Positions 7,994 to 17,287 of a stretch of DNA of 64,000 nt are shown here, piece by piece (within the stretch, counting starts at the first letter, position 1; each line of letters begins with the position of its first letter). Origin of the DNA: Sva-07 sp963728195 (GTDB taxonomy: Bacteria > Actinomycetota > Acidimicrobiia > Acidimicrobiales > Ilumatobacteraceae). A program made the translations under genes and the position numbers. The notes beneath the pieces were generated by a model. The model saw only the letters and a list, made by a program, of their open reading frames with translations. It was not told the DNA's origin and searched no databases. The stretch spans positions 331,531 through 395,530 of the forward strand of contig CAVSIX010000005.1 in assembly GCA_963728195.1 (NCBI GenBank), read 5' to 3'.

Positions 7994-10342
7994 GTGATCG
8001 GAGCTGTCACTGCAGCCATTCGCCGCGGCCTGTTGCCCTTCGTGGCCACCGCCTTGGTCGCCGGAGCCGTCGCCTCGATCGCCGGCGCTGACGATGTGGC
8101 TGATGCCCTGTGGTGGGTGGCGTCGGGGGTCGTGGCCGTCGAACTGGTCGTCGTGACGGTCGCACGATTGCGCGAGGGCCGCGTCGCGGTCGATGTCGTG
8201 GCACTGGTGGCCCTGGTCGGTGCGATGTCGATGGGCGAGGCGCTCGCCGGGGTGATCTTGGCGCTGATGGTGGCGTCGGGAGATGCGCTCGAGCAGTACG
8301 CACATCGTCGAGCCGCTCGGTCGCTGTCCGAGCTGCTGTCGCTCGCTCCGAAAGTGGCCCACCGGCTCGTCGGCGGTTCGTTCGAGACCGTGCCGGTCGA
8401 CGACGTTGCTCCGGGTGAGGTGCTGCTCGTCAAGCCGGGTGAAGTGGTGCCGGTCGACGGCGCCGTGCTCGAGCCTGCGGTGCTGGACGAGTCGGTGTTG
8501 ACCGGGGAGGCCCGATCGGTGCAACGCGAGGTGGGCGAGTGGGCGCACAGCGGATCGTTGAATGCGGGAGGAGCGTTCCGCATGTCCGCATCGGCCTCGG
8601 CCGGCGAGAGTTCCTATGCGGGGATCGTCAGGCTCGTGAAATCCGCCGGGGTCGGTCGGGCGCCGCTCGTTCGTCTCGCGGACCGGTACGCCGTGCTGTT
8701 CGTGCCGGCAGTGTTCCTGATCGCTGGAGCCACGTGGCTCGCCACCGGAGACGCGACGCGGGTACTCGCCGTGCTGGTCGTCGCCACACCGTGCCCGTTG
8801 GTGCTCGCAGCCCCCGTTGCCATCGTGTCGGGGATTGCCTGCGCGGCGCGCCACGGGGTCGTCGTCAAGGACGGAGCGGCGCTCGAAGCGATGGCTCAGA
8901 CGCGCACGGTGCTGTTGGACAAGACCGGCACGCTGACGGCGGGGAGCGCTCGCGTCGCGGCCGTCTTGAGTGCGCCGGACGTCGAGCCCGGAGAGGCGCT
9001 CGCATTGGCGGCTTCGGTGGAGCAGGCGTCACCGCACGTGCTGGCAGCCATGCTCGTACGCGAGGCACACGACCGCGAGCTCGTTCTCACGGAACCCACC
9101 GAGGTGTTCGAACGGCCGGGCGCCGGTGTCGGCGGCGTCGTCGGGGGACATCGTGTGTTCGTCGGTGCCTTGACGGCGGTCGACGACCCCCTGCGCGCCC
9201 CGTGGCTCGTTGCCGGCGAGCGTCGCGCTCGACGGGAGGGCTGCAGCGTCACCGTCGTCGTCGTCGACGGCGAACCGGTGGGCTTGATCCTGTTCACCGA
9301 CGAGCTGCGCACCGACAGTGCCGCCGCGCTGCGGGCCCTGCGGCGTTCGGGCGTCGACCGGGTGGTGATGGTGACCGGTGACCGGATCGAAGTGGCAGAA
9401 CCGATCGGCACCTCGCTGGGGATCGAGCAGATCTACGCCGATCGGACACCGGCCGAGAAGCTGGACGTGGTCCGCGCCGAGTCGGCGAATCGGTCGGGGG
9501 TCACGGTCATGGTGGGCGACGGCGTCAACGATGCGCCGGCGTTGGCCGCTGCCGATCTCGGCGTGGCGATGGGCGCACGCGGGGCGACGGCGTCGTCAGA
9601 GGCCGCCGACGTCGTGCTGATCGTCGACCGGCTCGACCGCCTGGCGGCAGGCGTGGTGATCGCGAAGCGCGCTCGTGCGATCGCCCGGCAGAGCGTGTTG
9701 CTCGGCATGGGCTTGTCGCTGCTCGGCATGGGTGCGGCTGCGTTCGGGCTTCTCGCACCGGTCGGCGGCGCCGTCGCACAGGAGGTGATCGACGTCCTGG
9801 CGATCGGCACGGCGTTGCGGGCGCTGCGACCGCCGCGGACGTTGTCGCGTGCCGGCACGGTGCCCGAGTCGTGGAGCCACCAGCTCGCCGGCGGCCATGG
9901 TCCGCTGCGGCTGGTGCTCGAAGGTCTCCGTTCGGCCGCGCTCGGTCTCGACACCACCGACGACGCAGCGGCACTCGCTTCGCTGCGCGAGGTGGCGACG
10001 CGTCTCTCCGATGAGGTGCTTCCGCACGAGCGCGAAGACGAGTCGCACGTGTATCCCGGTGTCGCGGAGCGCCTCGGTGGCAACGATCCGCTGGCGCCCA
10101 TGAGCCGCACCCATCAGGAAATCTTCCACCTCGCCTCGCTGCTCGATCGGCTCGTCGACGATGCCGCGCTCGACGGGTTCGACGACGAGGACCGCAGCGA
10201 AGCGCGCCGGATCCTCTACGCCCTCGATGCGATCTTGCGGTTGCACTTCGCGCAGGAGGAGGAGCTGTTGGCCAGCATCGCTGTCGACGGTGGCTCCGCC
10301 CGACGCTCCTCGACCGGGCCACATGCGCGAGCGGGATCGTGA
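7994..10342 (+). CDS. P1B-type metal-transporting ATPase with C-terminal hemerythrin domain
   Basis: This is a 782-aa protein. Residues 1 to about 620 are a heavy-metal P-type ATPase: transmembrane helices, the TGEA actuator loop (VLTGEARSV), the metal-selectivity motif TPCPLVLAAP, the phosphorylation site DKTGTLT, and the hinge GDGVNDAPALAAADLG. No N-terminal CxxC metal-binding domain is present. Residues about 625-770 look like a hemerythrin four-helix bundle, with HGPLRLVL, HEREDESHVYP, THQEIFH and LHFAQEEELL supplying His and acidic ligands for a di-iron site. The fusion suggests metal export or uptake tied to sensing of iron, oxygen or nitric oxide. The GTG start has no strong ribosome-binding site. 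The transported metal is not certain; TPCP usually points to copper, zinc or cadmium classes. Confidence 0.88.
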   Translation: MIGAVTAAIRRGLLPFVATALVAGAVASIAGADDVADALWWVASGVVAVELVVVTVARLREGRVAVDVVALVALVGAMSMGEALAGVILALMVASGDALEQYAHRRAARSLSELLSLAPKVAHRLVGGSFETVPVDDVAPGEVLLVKPGEVVPVDGAVLEPAVLDESVLTGEARSVQREVGEWAHSGSLNAGGAFRMSASASAGESSYAGIVRLVKSAGVGRAPLVRLADRYAVLFVPAVFLIAGATWLATGDATRVLAVLVVATPCPLVLAAPVAIVSGIACAARHGVVVKDGAALEAMAQTRTVLLDKTGTLTAGSARVAAVLSAPDVEPGEALALAASVEQASPHVLAAMLVREAHDRELVLTEPTEVFERPGAGVGGVVGGHRVFVGALTAVDDPLRAPWLVAGERRARREGCSVTVVVVDGEPVGLILFTDELRTDSAAALRALRRSGVDRVVMVTGDRIEVAEPIGTSLGIEQIYADRTPAEKLDVVRAESANRSGVTVMVGDGVNDAPALAAADLGVAMGARGATASSEAADVVLIVDRLDRLAAGVVIAKRARAIARQSVLLGMGLSLLGMGAAAFGLLAPVGGAVAQEVIDVLAIGTALRALRPPRTLSRAGTVPESWSHQLAGGHGPLRLVLEGLRSAALGLDTTDDAAALASLREVATRLSDEVLPHEREDESHVYPGVAERLGGNDPLAPMSRTHQEIFHLASLLDRLVDDAALDGFDDEDRSEARRILYALDAILRLHFAQEEELLASIAVDGGSARRSSTGPHARAGS

Positions 10343-10405
10343 CCCGCCGGCTCGCAACCGCCGGTGACCGATCGTCGGATCGCCGGCGACCGCCGCCGGG
10401 CCGAC

Positions 10406-10741
10406 CTACTCGGGGGTGAACGAGAGATGCACCGAGTCGCCACTCACTCGTACGATGTCGTCGCTGGCGACATAGAGATGACCCTCGAACAAGCCGTCGC
10501 GGTCGACCTTGATGTAGCCGAGCCGCAACAGCCGTTCGCGCTGTTCCTCGGTGACGTCGGGATCGTCGCCCACGAGGCCCTTGACGAGATCTCCGGCGAC
10601 TCCCTTGTCGTCGCCGGTCGTCTGGCCTTCCGCCGAGGCGGCATCGGGGTCACCGACCTTGAAGTCCTGGACGGTGCCGACCTCATCGCCGTCGGCCCCC
10701 ACGACATGCATTCCTGTGCGGATCTGATCCATTGCTTCCAT
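10406..10741 (-). CDS. DUF2171/PRC-barrel-like small protein
   Basis: This 111-aa acidic protein starts at the ATG at 10741 behind CGAGGAGGACACGTC, a strong ribosome-binding site. The opening IRTGMHVVGADGDEVGTVQD is the typical beta-turn of PRC-barrel and DUF2171 proteins (set a property, then regulate through it). A second beta pair near the C-terminus reads GHLYVASDDIVRV. The middle third is Asp/Gly-rich and probably flexible. PRC-barrel modules bind RNA or proteins; no specific role can be assigned here. Confidence 0.75.
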   Translation of the reverse strand: MEAMDQIRTGMHVVGADGDEVGTVQDFKVGDPDAASAEGQTTGDDKGVAGDLVKGLVGDDPDVTEEQRERLLRLGYIKVDRDGLFEGHLYVASDDIVRVSGDSVHLSFTPE

Positions 10742-10953
10742 GACGTGTCCTCCTCGTCGGGTGTCGTCATCACCTGTCGCAGGACTACCCCCGCCCGCAC
10801 GGGCCGACACCCAGAACCTGCGTGTGTCGCAGCGGTTCGACGATCAGTGCAGTCCAGCCCGTCGCGGACCGAACACCAGGCGGCTCGGCCAGGTATGGAC
10901 CCCACTCGTACCGCTCGCTGGCCGCGAACAGGTCGTTGCGGAGTGACCCGTTG

Positions 10954-11133
10954 TCACGGGCGGCCCAGGAGCTTGCGCATCAGCCGGTCGATGAGCAGCG
11001 GTTTGTCGTTGCGCTCACCATCCGCGAGATGCTTGTCGCAGTAGAACTGGTACGGCGGTCTCGGCTCGCCGCAGGTCTGACACCGGTACGACTGTTTGAG
11101 CGGGTTCGGGTTCCCCATGTGGCCGCCGAACAT
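10954..11133 (-). CDS. 59-aa zinc-ribbon-like mini-protein
   Basis: An ATG at 11133 opens a 59-residue frame ending in TGA at 10954. It reads as a small metal-binding protein: YRCQTCGEPRPPYQFYCDKH provides CxxC and C(x3)H ligands, followed by a basic amphipathic helix ending in MRKLLGRP. No gene of similar size lies in the other frames, and the codon third positions are GC-rich as in neighbouring genes. I do not recognise a named family. It lies downstream of the LysR gene on the same strand, 57 bp away, and might be cotranscribed with it. Confidence 0.6.
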   Translation of the reverse strand: MFGGHMGNPNPLKQSYRCQTCGEPRPPYQFYCDKHLADGERNDKPLLIDRLMRKLLGRP

Positions 11134-11190
11134 GGTGTGGATGGTAGCCGACTCGCTCTGAGGTCATTGCGGGAACACGCCGCGTCGACG

Positions 11191-12099
11191 TCAGCGGGGG
11201 CTCGCAGTCGTCGACCGGCGGCCGAGTGTGTCGGCGGCCGAGTCGACGAACGCCCTCACCAGCGGCCGGTCGTCGTCGGCACGTCGCGCGATGTGGTGCT
11301 GTAGCGGTGGCAGGCCATCGAGGCGTCGCCACGTGACTCCGGGACCCGCCGAGGCGACGAGGCCCTCGGTGGCGAAGTAGACGCCGAGTCCGGCTCGGAT
11401 CGACGCGATGAGTCCCTCGAGTGTGCGGAACTGCGCCACGTACTTGACAGGGGGCCGGCCGTGGCGGAGCGCCGTGCCGCTCCAGTAGTCGCGCCACTCG
11501 CGGTCGGCGGTGGGGAAGTCGAAGGTCGGCTCGGCGATGACATCGTCGATCGTCAGCGACTCGGCGCTGGCGAGGTGGTGTCCAGTGGCGAGCGCGACGC
11601 CGAGTGGTTCGCTGTACAAGGCGGTGAGGTCGAGGCCTCGGTGGTCGAACGGTCCGTACACGAACGCCACGTCGGCCTGGCCTTCGTGCAGGCCGCCGGT
11701 CGGGTCGAGTTGGTCGCCGAAGTTGATCATCACGTCGACGTCGGGGTGTGACTCGCTGAACCGGTCGAGGGCGTGGCTCATCTCGGGGTGATTGACCGCA
11801 GCAACGAAGCCGACGGTCAGCGATGTGCGCGTCGCTCCAGCAGCTCGCGTTGCCGCGACAACGGTGTCGGCGTCTGCGAGCAGCAGGCGGGCCTGTCCCA
11901 GCAGGACTTCGCCGGCCGTGGTGAGCGACACCGAACGGGTGTTGCGTTCGAGCAGCTTGGCGCCGATGCGGTCCTCGAGCTGGCGGATCTGGGTGCTCAA
12001 CGCCTGCTGGGCGATGAACAGCCGCTTGGCCGCACGGGTGAAGTTGAGTTCCTCGGCGACCGCCACGAACGCCCGCAGGTGCCGCAGTTCGATGTCCAC
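11191..12099 (-). CDS. LysR family transcriptional regulator
   Basis: This is a 302-aa LysR regulator of standard length. The N-terminal winged helix reads LRHLRAFVAVAEELNFTRA and LSTQIRQLEDRIGAKLLERN, ending by about residue 60. The remainder is the periplasmic-binding-protein-like effector domain beginning near LTVGFVAAVNHPEM. Such proteins act as tetramers that activate a divergent gene in response to a small molecule and repress themselves. The divergent gene, 151 bp away, encodes a DUF1330-hemerythrin fusion and is the obvious candidate target. Effector unknown. Confidence 0.93.
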   Translation of the reverse strand: MDIELRHLRAFVAVAEELNFTRAAKRLFIAQQALSTQIRQLEDRIGAKLLERNTRSVSLTTAGEVLLGQARLLLADADTVVAATRAAGATRTSLTVGFVAAVNHPEMSHALDRFSESHPDVDVMINFGDQLDPTGGLHEGQADVAFVYGPFDHRGLDLTALYSEPLGVALATGHHLASAESLTIDDVIAEPTFDFPTADREWRDYWSGTALRHGRPPVKYVAQFRTLEGLIASIRAGLGVYFATEGLVASAGPGVTWRRLDGLPPLQHHIARRADDDRPLVRAFVDSAADTLGRRSTTASPR

Positions 12100-12250
12100 G
12101 GCCCGTCAGGGTAGTGGACCGCTCACAACGCGATGTTGTGGCTGTCACAGCGGATCGCTGCTTCTCTTCCAGCGCAGTCGGCCGGATGATCGAGACACCT
12201 GATCAACCGAACCGCCGGCGATGTGCCGGCATCCTGAAAGGAACCATCCG

Positions 12251-13255
12251 ATGACCGCTTACTGCCTGTGGAACGTCCGCGACATCCACGATCACGAAGC
12301 CATGGACGACTATGTGGCCCGGGTCGGCGAGACCGTTGCTGCCTTCGGCGGCGAGTACGTCGTGGTCGGTGGGCCGTGGCAGATCGTCGAGGGTGACTGG
12401 CGCCCCGCCCACCCCGTACTGATCCGTTTCCCGTCGCTCGACCTCGCCAACGAATGGTACTCGTCGGCGCTGTACGCACCCCTGCGCGATCTCCGTCTCG
12501 GGGCCAGCGTGAGCGACGCCGTGTTCTTCGACGGCATTGCCGCGGCCGCCTCTCCCGGGATGCTCCGATCGGTGGACGCACCGCTGGGCGACGTGAGCTT
12601 CGACCTCTACCGCGACGTTCACAAGGGCATCCGCCACGGCCTCTTCCACATCACCGAGCGGGCGGGCCACGTCGATCCCCTCGACGACACCGCACACGAC
12701 CAGGAGCGCTGCCGTATCGAACGCCTCCTGCACCTCCTCGACGTCCACGCCGCCCATGAGGACGAGTATCTCGGTCCGCTGATCACGCGATACCTCCCGG
12801 CGCTCGCTGCTCGTCTCGAGCGCGAGCATGCGCATCTCGACGAGCTGACAGCGGAGATCCGACGGCAGCTCACCGCACTCGGATGCGTCACGGGAGACGA
12901 TCGCCGAATCGGCCAGCACCGTTTGTACCTCACCCTGTCGGAATTCACGGCGGCCTATCTGCAGCACCAGGCGACCGAGGAGGTCGAGGTGTTGCCCGCT
13001 CTCAACCGGGCGGCGGAGCTCCACGAGCTCACGGAGGCGAATGGGGAGCTCGTCGCCGCGATCAGTCCCGACGACATCGACGGCTACATGCGCCTGATCG
13101 TTGCAGCGGTCAACCCGCACGACCTGGCCGAGTTGTACGCCGCCATGCGAGCCGGTGCGCCCGACGACGCATTCGCCTCCCTGCTCGACCTCGCCCGCTG
13201 CGGTCTCGACGAGCGGGCGTACGGCCGGCTCGCCGATGCGCTCGCGAGCACCTGA
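12251..13255 (+). CDS. DUF1330 domain fused to a hemerythrin-like domain
   Basis: This 334-aa protein starts at the ATG at 12251, preceded by GAAAGGAACCATCCG. Residues 1 to about 95 form a DUF1330-type dimeric alpha-beta barrel (YCLWNVRDIHDHEAMDDYV, FGGEYVVVGG, a serine-leucine-rich closing turn). From about residue 115 a four-helix bundle of hemerythrin type follows, with HKGIRHGLF, HAAHEDEYL, EREHAHLDEL and YLQHQATEEVEVLP carrying regularly spaced His and Glu. The fold suggests binding of a di-iron centre, oxygen or nitric oxide. It is divergent from the LysR gene and 1.9 kb from a second hemerythrin fusion. Function is inferred from domains only. Confidence 0.8.
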   Translation: MTAYCLWNVRDIHDHEAMDDYVARVGETVAAFGGEYVVVGGPWQIVEGDWRPAHPVLIRFPSLDLANEWYSSALYAPLRDLRLGASVSDAVFFDGIAAAASPGMLRSVDAPLGDVSFDLYRDVHKGIRHGLFHITERAGHVDPLDDTAHDQERCRIERLLHLLDVHAAHEDEYLGPLITRYLPALAARLEREHAHLDELTAEIRRQLTALGCVTGDDRRIGQHRLYLTLSEFTAAYLQHQATEEVEVLPALNRAAELHELTEANGELVAAISPDDIDGYMRLIVAAVNPHDLAELYAAMRAGAPDDAFASLLDLARCGLDERAYGRLADALAST

Positions 13256-13386
13256 ACCCCCACCCACCGTCGCACTGACCGCCGAGGACAGCGGTGTCCT
13301 CAGAGACCGGCGACACCGTGACGTCTGCTCGATGAGGCTGGCCATCTCGGAGGCGGCATCGAAGACGTGCTCCCACCTCGACGTAT

Positions 13387-16264
13387 TCAGCGCTCCCGGA
13401 TCCGGCTGCCGGCCCCGCCGGAGCGACGGGTGGCGAGGGCGGTGAGTTCGGCGCGGTTCGACAGGCCGAGTTTGGCGAAGATGTGGCTGACGTGGACCTT
13501 GACGGTGCCGCGGGCGATGAACATCTGCGCCGCGATCTGCGGGTTGGTGAGCCCTTCGGCCACCAGTTCGACGACGCGTCGTTCGGTGGAGGTGAGGCTC
13601 GCCCACCCGGCGTTCGGACGCTTGCGCTGACCGCGGGCGCGTGACACGTACTCGACGGCTTGGTCGAGCCCGAGCGCAGTTCCCTCTGTCCAGTGCTCCT
13701 CGGCGATGTCCGCCCCGAGTGACTCGACGAGCGTCGCTCGCCACCGGTTGATCTCGGTGCTGACCGGCGCCGGTGTCGCCATGCCGATCGCTGCTCGCTC
13801 GGCTCCGGTAGCGCCGAAACATCGGAGCGCCTCGGCGCCACTGCCGACCGACGCTGCGATGCAACCGAGTTGCTCGATCGTTGCGATGAGGTCGGGACGG
13901 CGTTCGGTGCGGGCGAACACCGCGAGCGCCGAATGGGCGAGGCGGTCGGCCGCCTCGACGTCGTCGCGGGCGAGAGCGACACACGATCGTTCGAGGTCGA
14001 CGACCGCACCGACCCATTCGTTGCCGAGACCGTCGGCCAGCCGGCCCACGTCGTCGAGCAGTGCGTCGGCGCGATCGAGGTCGCCGACGATCCGGTGAGC
14101 GGCCGCCAGCGGCATGCCCATCGTGGCGAGGAGATAGGGAATTCCGTGCTCTCGTTGGGCGTCGTAGGCGGGAGCCAGCACGTCGATGGCGGCCTCCGCA
14201 TCGCCCTGAGCGATCGCCGCCCGGCCCAGGTTGGCGAACAGATCTGCGATCGCCAGCCCCCCGCCTGACGCCGAGGCCCGCTCGAGCAGCGTGGCGCTCT
14301 GCAGGCGAGCCTCGTCGTACTGGCCCTCCATGACGTCGACGGCCCAGCGCCACGCCTTGCTCATGCTTCCGGTGACCGGCTCGCCGATGCGGTCACACAT
14401 CTCGATCGCCGTGTCGAGTTCCGAACGCGCCGTCGACAGCTCTCCTCGCCGGGTGAGGAAGTACCCGCGCAAGCCGTGGTACCAGGCGAGGAAGTACGAC
14501 GCTTCGAGCGCCGTCGCACGATCGCGCAGCACGTCGAGATCGGCCATTGCGAGGGCATCGTCCTGCGACGCCCAGCCTGCCGCCGTCATCATCTTCGAGC
14601 TGTTGAGCACCGCCCAGTCGTCACCGATCCGCATGCCCAGCTCGACACTGCGCTCGAGGCCGGGGCGAGCTCGAGCGGGGTCCATGATCGCAGTTGCGAA
14701 CCCGATCGTGTTGAGGGCGCGAGCGCGCGTCCAGTCGTCGTCGAACCGCTCGGCTTCCTCCAGCGCCTCGGGCGCCCGCACGCCCATGGTCTCCACATCG
14801 CCGCCGTACAGACCGATGTGCGCCGCTCCCCAACACGCACGACCCCGCCACCGGGTCGGCTCGTCGTCGGTCTGGTCGAGCAGGCGTGCGAGCCAGCGGC
14901 TTCCCCGGCCAAGGTGACCGCGCAGCTCCCAGAACAGGGTCATCGACGTGGCGAGCCGCAACGCCTGCTCGCGCCGGCCGGTCGCATCAGCGAAGTCGAG
15001 TGCGACTTCGAGGTTGTCGTGTTCGAGTTCGAGCATCGCCAACAGCCGGGCGCTGTCGCTGAATGCGATCTTCGGCTCGACCGACTCGACGAGGGCCAGG
15101 AAGTATTCGAGGTGGAGTGCGCGAACTCGCTCCGCTTCCCCGGACTCGACGAGCTTGCCGTGGAGGAACTGTCGGACCGACTCCAAGAAGCGGTATCGCA
15201 CGACCGGATGGGTGTGGTCGGCGCGCACCATCGACTTGTCGACGAGGTGCGTGAGGAGATCGAGGACCGCGTGCGACTCGACGCAGTCGTCGAGCGCGAC
15301 GGCCTCGGCCGCATCGAGCGTGAAGTCGGACATCACGGCGAGCCGTCGGGCTAGCAGCTGCTCGTCGTGGTCGAGGAGGTCGTAGCTCCAGGCGACCGAC
15401 GCTTCGAGCGTCTGCTGGCGCGCCAGCGATGTGCGGCTCCCGCCGGTCAGGAGCCGGAATCGATCCTCGAGCGCCGCCTCGATGCCGTTCGGTCCCATCA
15501 TCCTGACCCGCGCCGCAGCGAGCTCGATCGCCAGCGGGATGCCGTCGAGCCGCTCGACGATCCGGGCGATCGCCTCCAGTTCGTCCTCGCCCGGGTGGAA
15601 TCTCGGGCCGAACGCTGAGGGCGCGCTGCACGAACAGCTCGACGCCCGCCGCCCGATCGAGCGAGGGAACGCGCCACGTCGTCTCGCCCGTCACACCGAG
15701 CGGCTCGCGGCTGGTCGTGAGAACGCGAAGCGTCGGGCAGCTTCGCAACAGCTGGTCGACGAGTGGCCGGACGCCACCCAGCACGTGTTCACAGTTGTCG
15801 AGCACGACGAGACCGTCGAACTGGCGGAGGCCCACGGCGAGGGTGTCGACGATCGGGCGCCCGAACTCCTCGCGGAGGCCGAGCACCTGAGCGAACTCCG
15901 CAGCGACGCGCTCGGGATCACCGAGCGGTGCGAGCTCGACACACCACACGCCGTCGGGAACACGGCCGACTTCGGCCCACGCCACCTCGTATGCCAGTCG
16001 GCTCTTGCCGCATCCGCCCGAGCCCGTGATCGTCAGCAGTCGCTGTGTGCGGACCTCCGAGCGGAGCGAATCGATCTCGGCGCCACGGCCGACGAAACTC
16101 GACAACGGCAACGACAGGTTGGTCCGCTGGTCAACCTCGTCGCCGACCGGGTCATCGACGCGATCATCAGGGAGCGTGGCGGCCATGATCGATTCTGACC
16201 CGGAGTCGAGCGTCGTGTCCACGACCTGATCGTGCTCGATGTCCGACGCCTGGACATCTGCCAC
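13387..16264 (-). pseudogene. ATPase/TPR/LuxR large transcriptional regulator, frameshifted
   Basis: Two frames join to one regulator of about 950 residues. The N-terminal frame has SFVGRGAEIDSL, a Walker A ITGSGGCGKSR and the sensor ...LTTSREPLGV typical of AfsR/MalT-like STAND ATPases. At 15601 one extra T (plus strand) breaks it: removing that base restores RPEFHPGEDELEAIARIVE and continues into ERLDGIPLAIELAAARVRMM. The second frame holds TPR-like helices and a C-terminal LuxR helix-turn-helix (LTNPQIAAQMFIARGTVKV). The GTG at 16264 overlaps a palindromic site, so ATG 16186 may be the true start. It could be a sequencing error, an inactive gene or, less likely, programmed frameshifting. 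It is divergent from an NTF2-like gene. Confidence 0.8.
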
Positions 16265-16284
16265 CTGGCATATATGCCACCTGG
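16261..16284. promoter_or_regulatory. Palindromic / direct-repeat operator candidate
   Basis: CCACCTGG occurs twice (16261-16268, 16277-16284) around CATATATG, producing a perfect 12-bp palindrome GGCATATATGCC in the centre. It lies in the divergent gap between the LuxR-type regulator and the NTF2-like gene, a sensible place for an operator of that regulator. Confidence 0.5.
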
Positions 16285-16363
16285 GAGATGTTCCTCACGG
16301 GCCGGGGGTTCATGATCGCTGGCATCGGGTCGCACACCGGCGGCCCCGAGAGAGGAGCAACCC

Positions 16364-16789
16364 ATGACCACCACGATCAGCATCACCGACACCGCCGCTG
16401 CCTTCTTCGAGGCCTGCGAATCGGGCCAGGGCTGGGCCGAGTGCGCCCGGTACTGCACCCCCGACGCCGCGTTCTCGGCGCAATCCGAAGCACTCGTCGG
16501 GGTCGCCTCGATCGAGGCGTACAGCAACTGGATGCAGGGCCTGCACACCTTCATGAGCGACGTGTCCTACGAGGTGACGGGCTTCGGCACCGACGCCGCA
16601 CGCAACTGCGTCGTGGTGAGCGCCGTGTTCTCCGGCACCCACAGCGGCGACGGTGGTCCCGTGCCGCCGACCGGCAAGACCACCAACAGCGACTACGCCT
16701 ACACGCTCCGGTTCGACGACGACAAGATCGCCGAGATGACCAAGATCTGGCACTCCGGCATGGCGATGCAGGAACTCGGCTGGGCGTGA
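16364..16789 (+). CDS. NTF2-like (SnoaL-type) protein
   Basis: This 141-aa protein has the cone-shaped NTF2/SnoaL fold signature: an N-terminal helix ITDTAAAFFEACESGQGW, then YCTPDAAFSAQSEAL, a helix EAYSNWMQGLHTFM, and alternating strands ending in MTKIWHSGMAMQELGW. Members are small isomerases, dehydratases or ligand carriers. The ATG at 16364 follows GAGAGGAGCAACCC. The divergent LuxR-type regulator may control it. The gene at 16803 follows after a 13-bp gap. Confidence 0.8.
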   Translation: MTTTISITDTAAAFFEACESGQGWAECARYCTPDAAFSAQSEALVGVASIEAYSNWMQGLHTFMSDVSYEVTGFGTDAARNCVVVSAVFSGTHSGDGGPVPPTGKTTNSDYAYTLRFDDDKIAEMTKIWHSGMAMQELGWA

Positions 16790-16802
16790 CGTCGACGTGA
16801 AC

Positions 16803-17108
16803 ATGACCACCGCAGAGGCGATGAACCGACGACTCGCCTACGAGTTCGAGGACTACGTCACGATCGACTTGACCTTCAGCTCCGATTCCGAGCTCTACTG
16901 GAAGGAACGAGTGTCCGGCGCAGACGCGAACGAGACCATCTCCACGATCCACGTCGACGAGAGCACGACGTTGACGGGATGGGTGGAGCACGACGGGATC
17001 ATCGTCTCGCTGTGGTCGGACTTCGCGGCGGGTACGACGTACGGATTCCAGTACTTCACCGATGGTTCGATACGCAAGCTCATCGGGACGATCAGGGTCG
17101 AGGAGTAG
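16803..17108 (+). CDS. MoaF-like beta-barrel protein
   Basis: This 101-aa protein is made almost wholly of beta strands: YVTIDLTFSSDSELYWK, ISTIHVDESTTLTGW, IIVSLWSDFAAGTTYGFQY, and a closing GTIRV. This pattern resembles the calycin-like MoaF domain, in which a small barrel binds a hydrophobic ligand. No cysteine or obvious catalytic residue is present. The start may be the ATG at 16803 or the GTG at 16797. It follows the NTF2-like gene closely and is probably in the same transcript. Functional assignment is weak. Confidence 0.6.
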   Translation: MTTAEAMNRRLAYEFEDYVTIDLTFSSDSELYWKERVSGADANETISTIHVDESTTLTGWVEHDGIIVSLWSDFAAGTTYGFQYFTDGSIRKLIGTIRVEE

Positions 17109-17287
17109 TGCGAAGGCGGTTGTCGTCGGGCCGTCGATGCCGATGTAGCCCGACCCTCGAACGTCCATGTTCTCCCCGATGTGGTGCTCCGACTGGAGGC
17201 GACGCTCCGAGCGGCGCCGACAACGGTAGACGTGGCGTGCCACCATGTCACCTGACGTTCGACGATCGAGACAAGGGGTGCCGTTTG

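Noticed and set aside
12203..14353. 716-codon open frame on the minus strand
   Set aside because: It runs antisense to the DUF1330-hemerythrin gene and shares bases with the LuxR-type regulator in another frame. Composition is Arg/Ala-rich with no domain, typical of a shadow frame in high-GC DNA.
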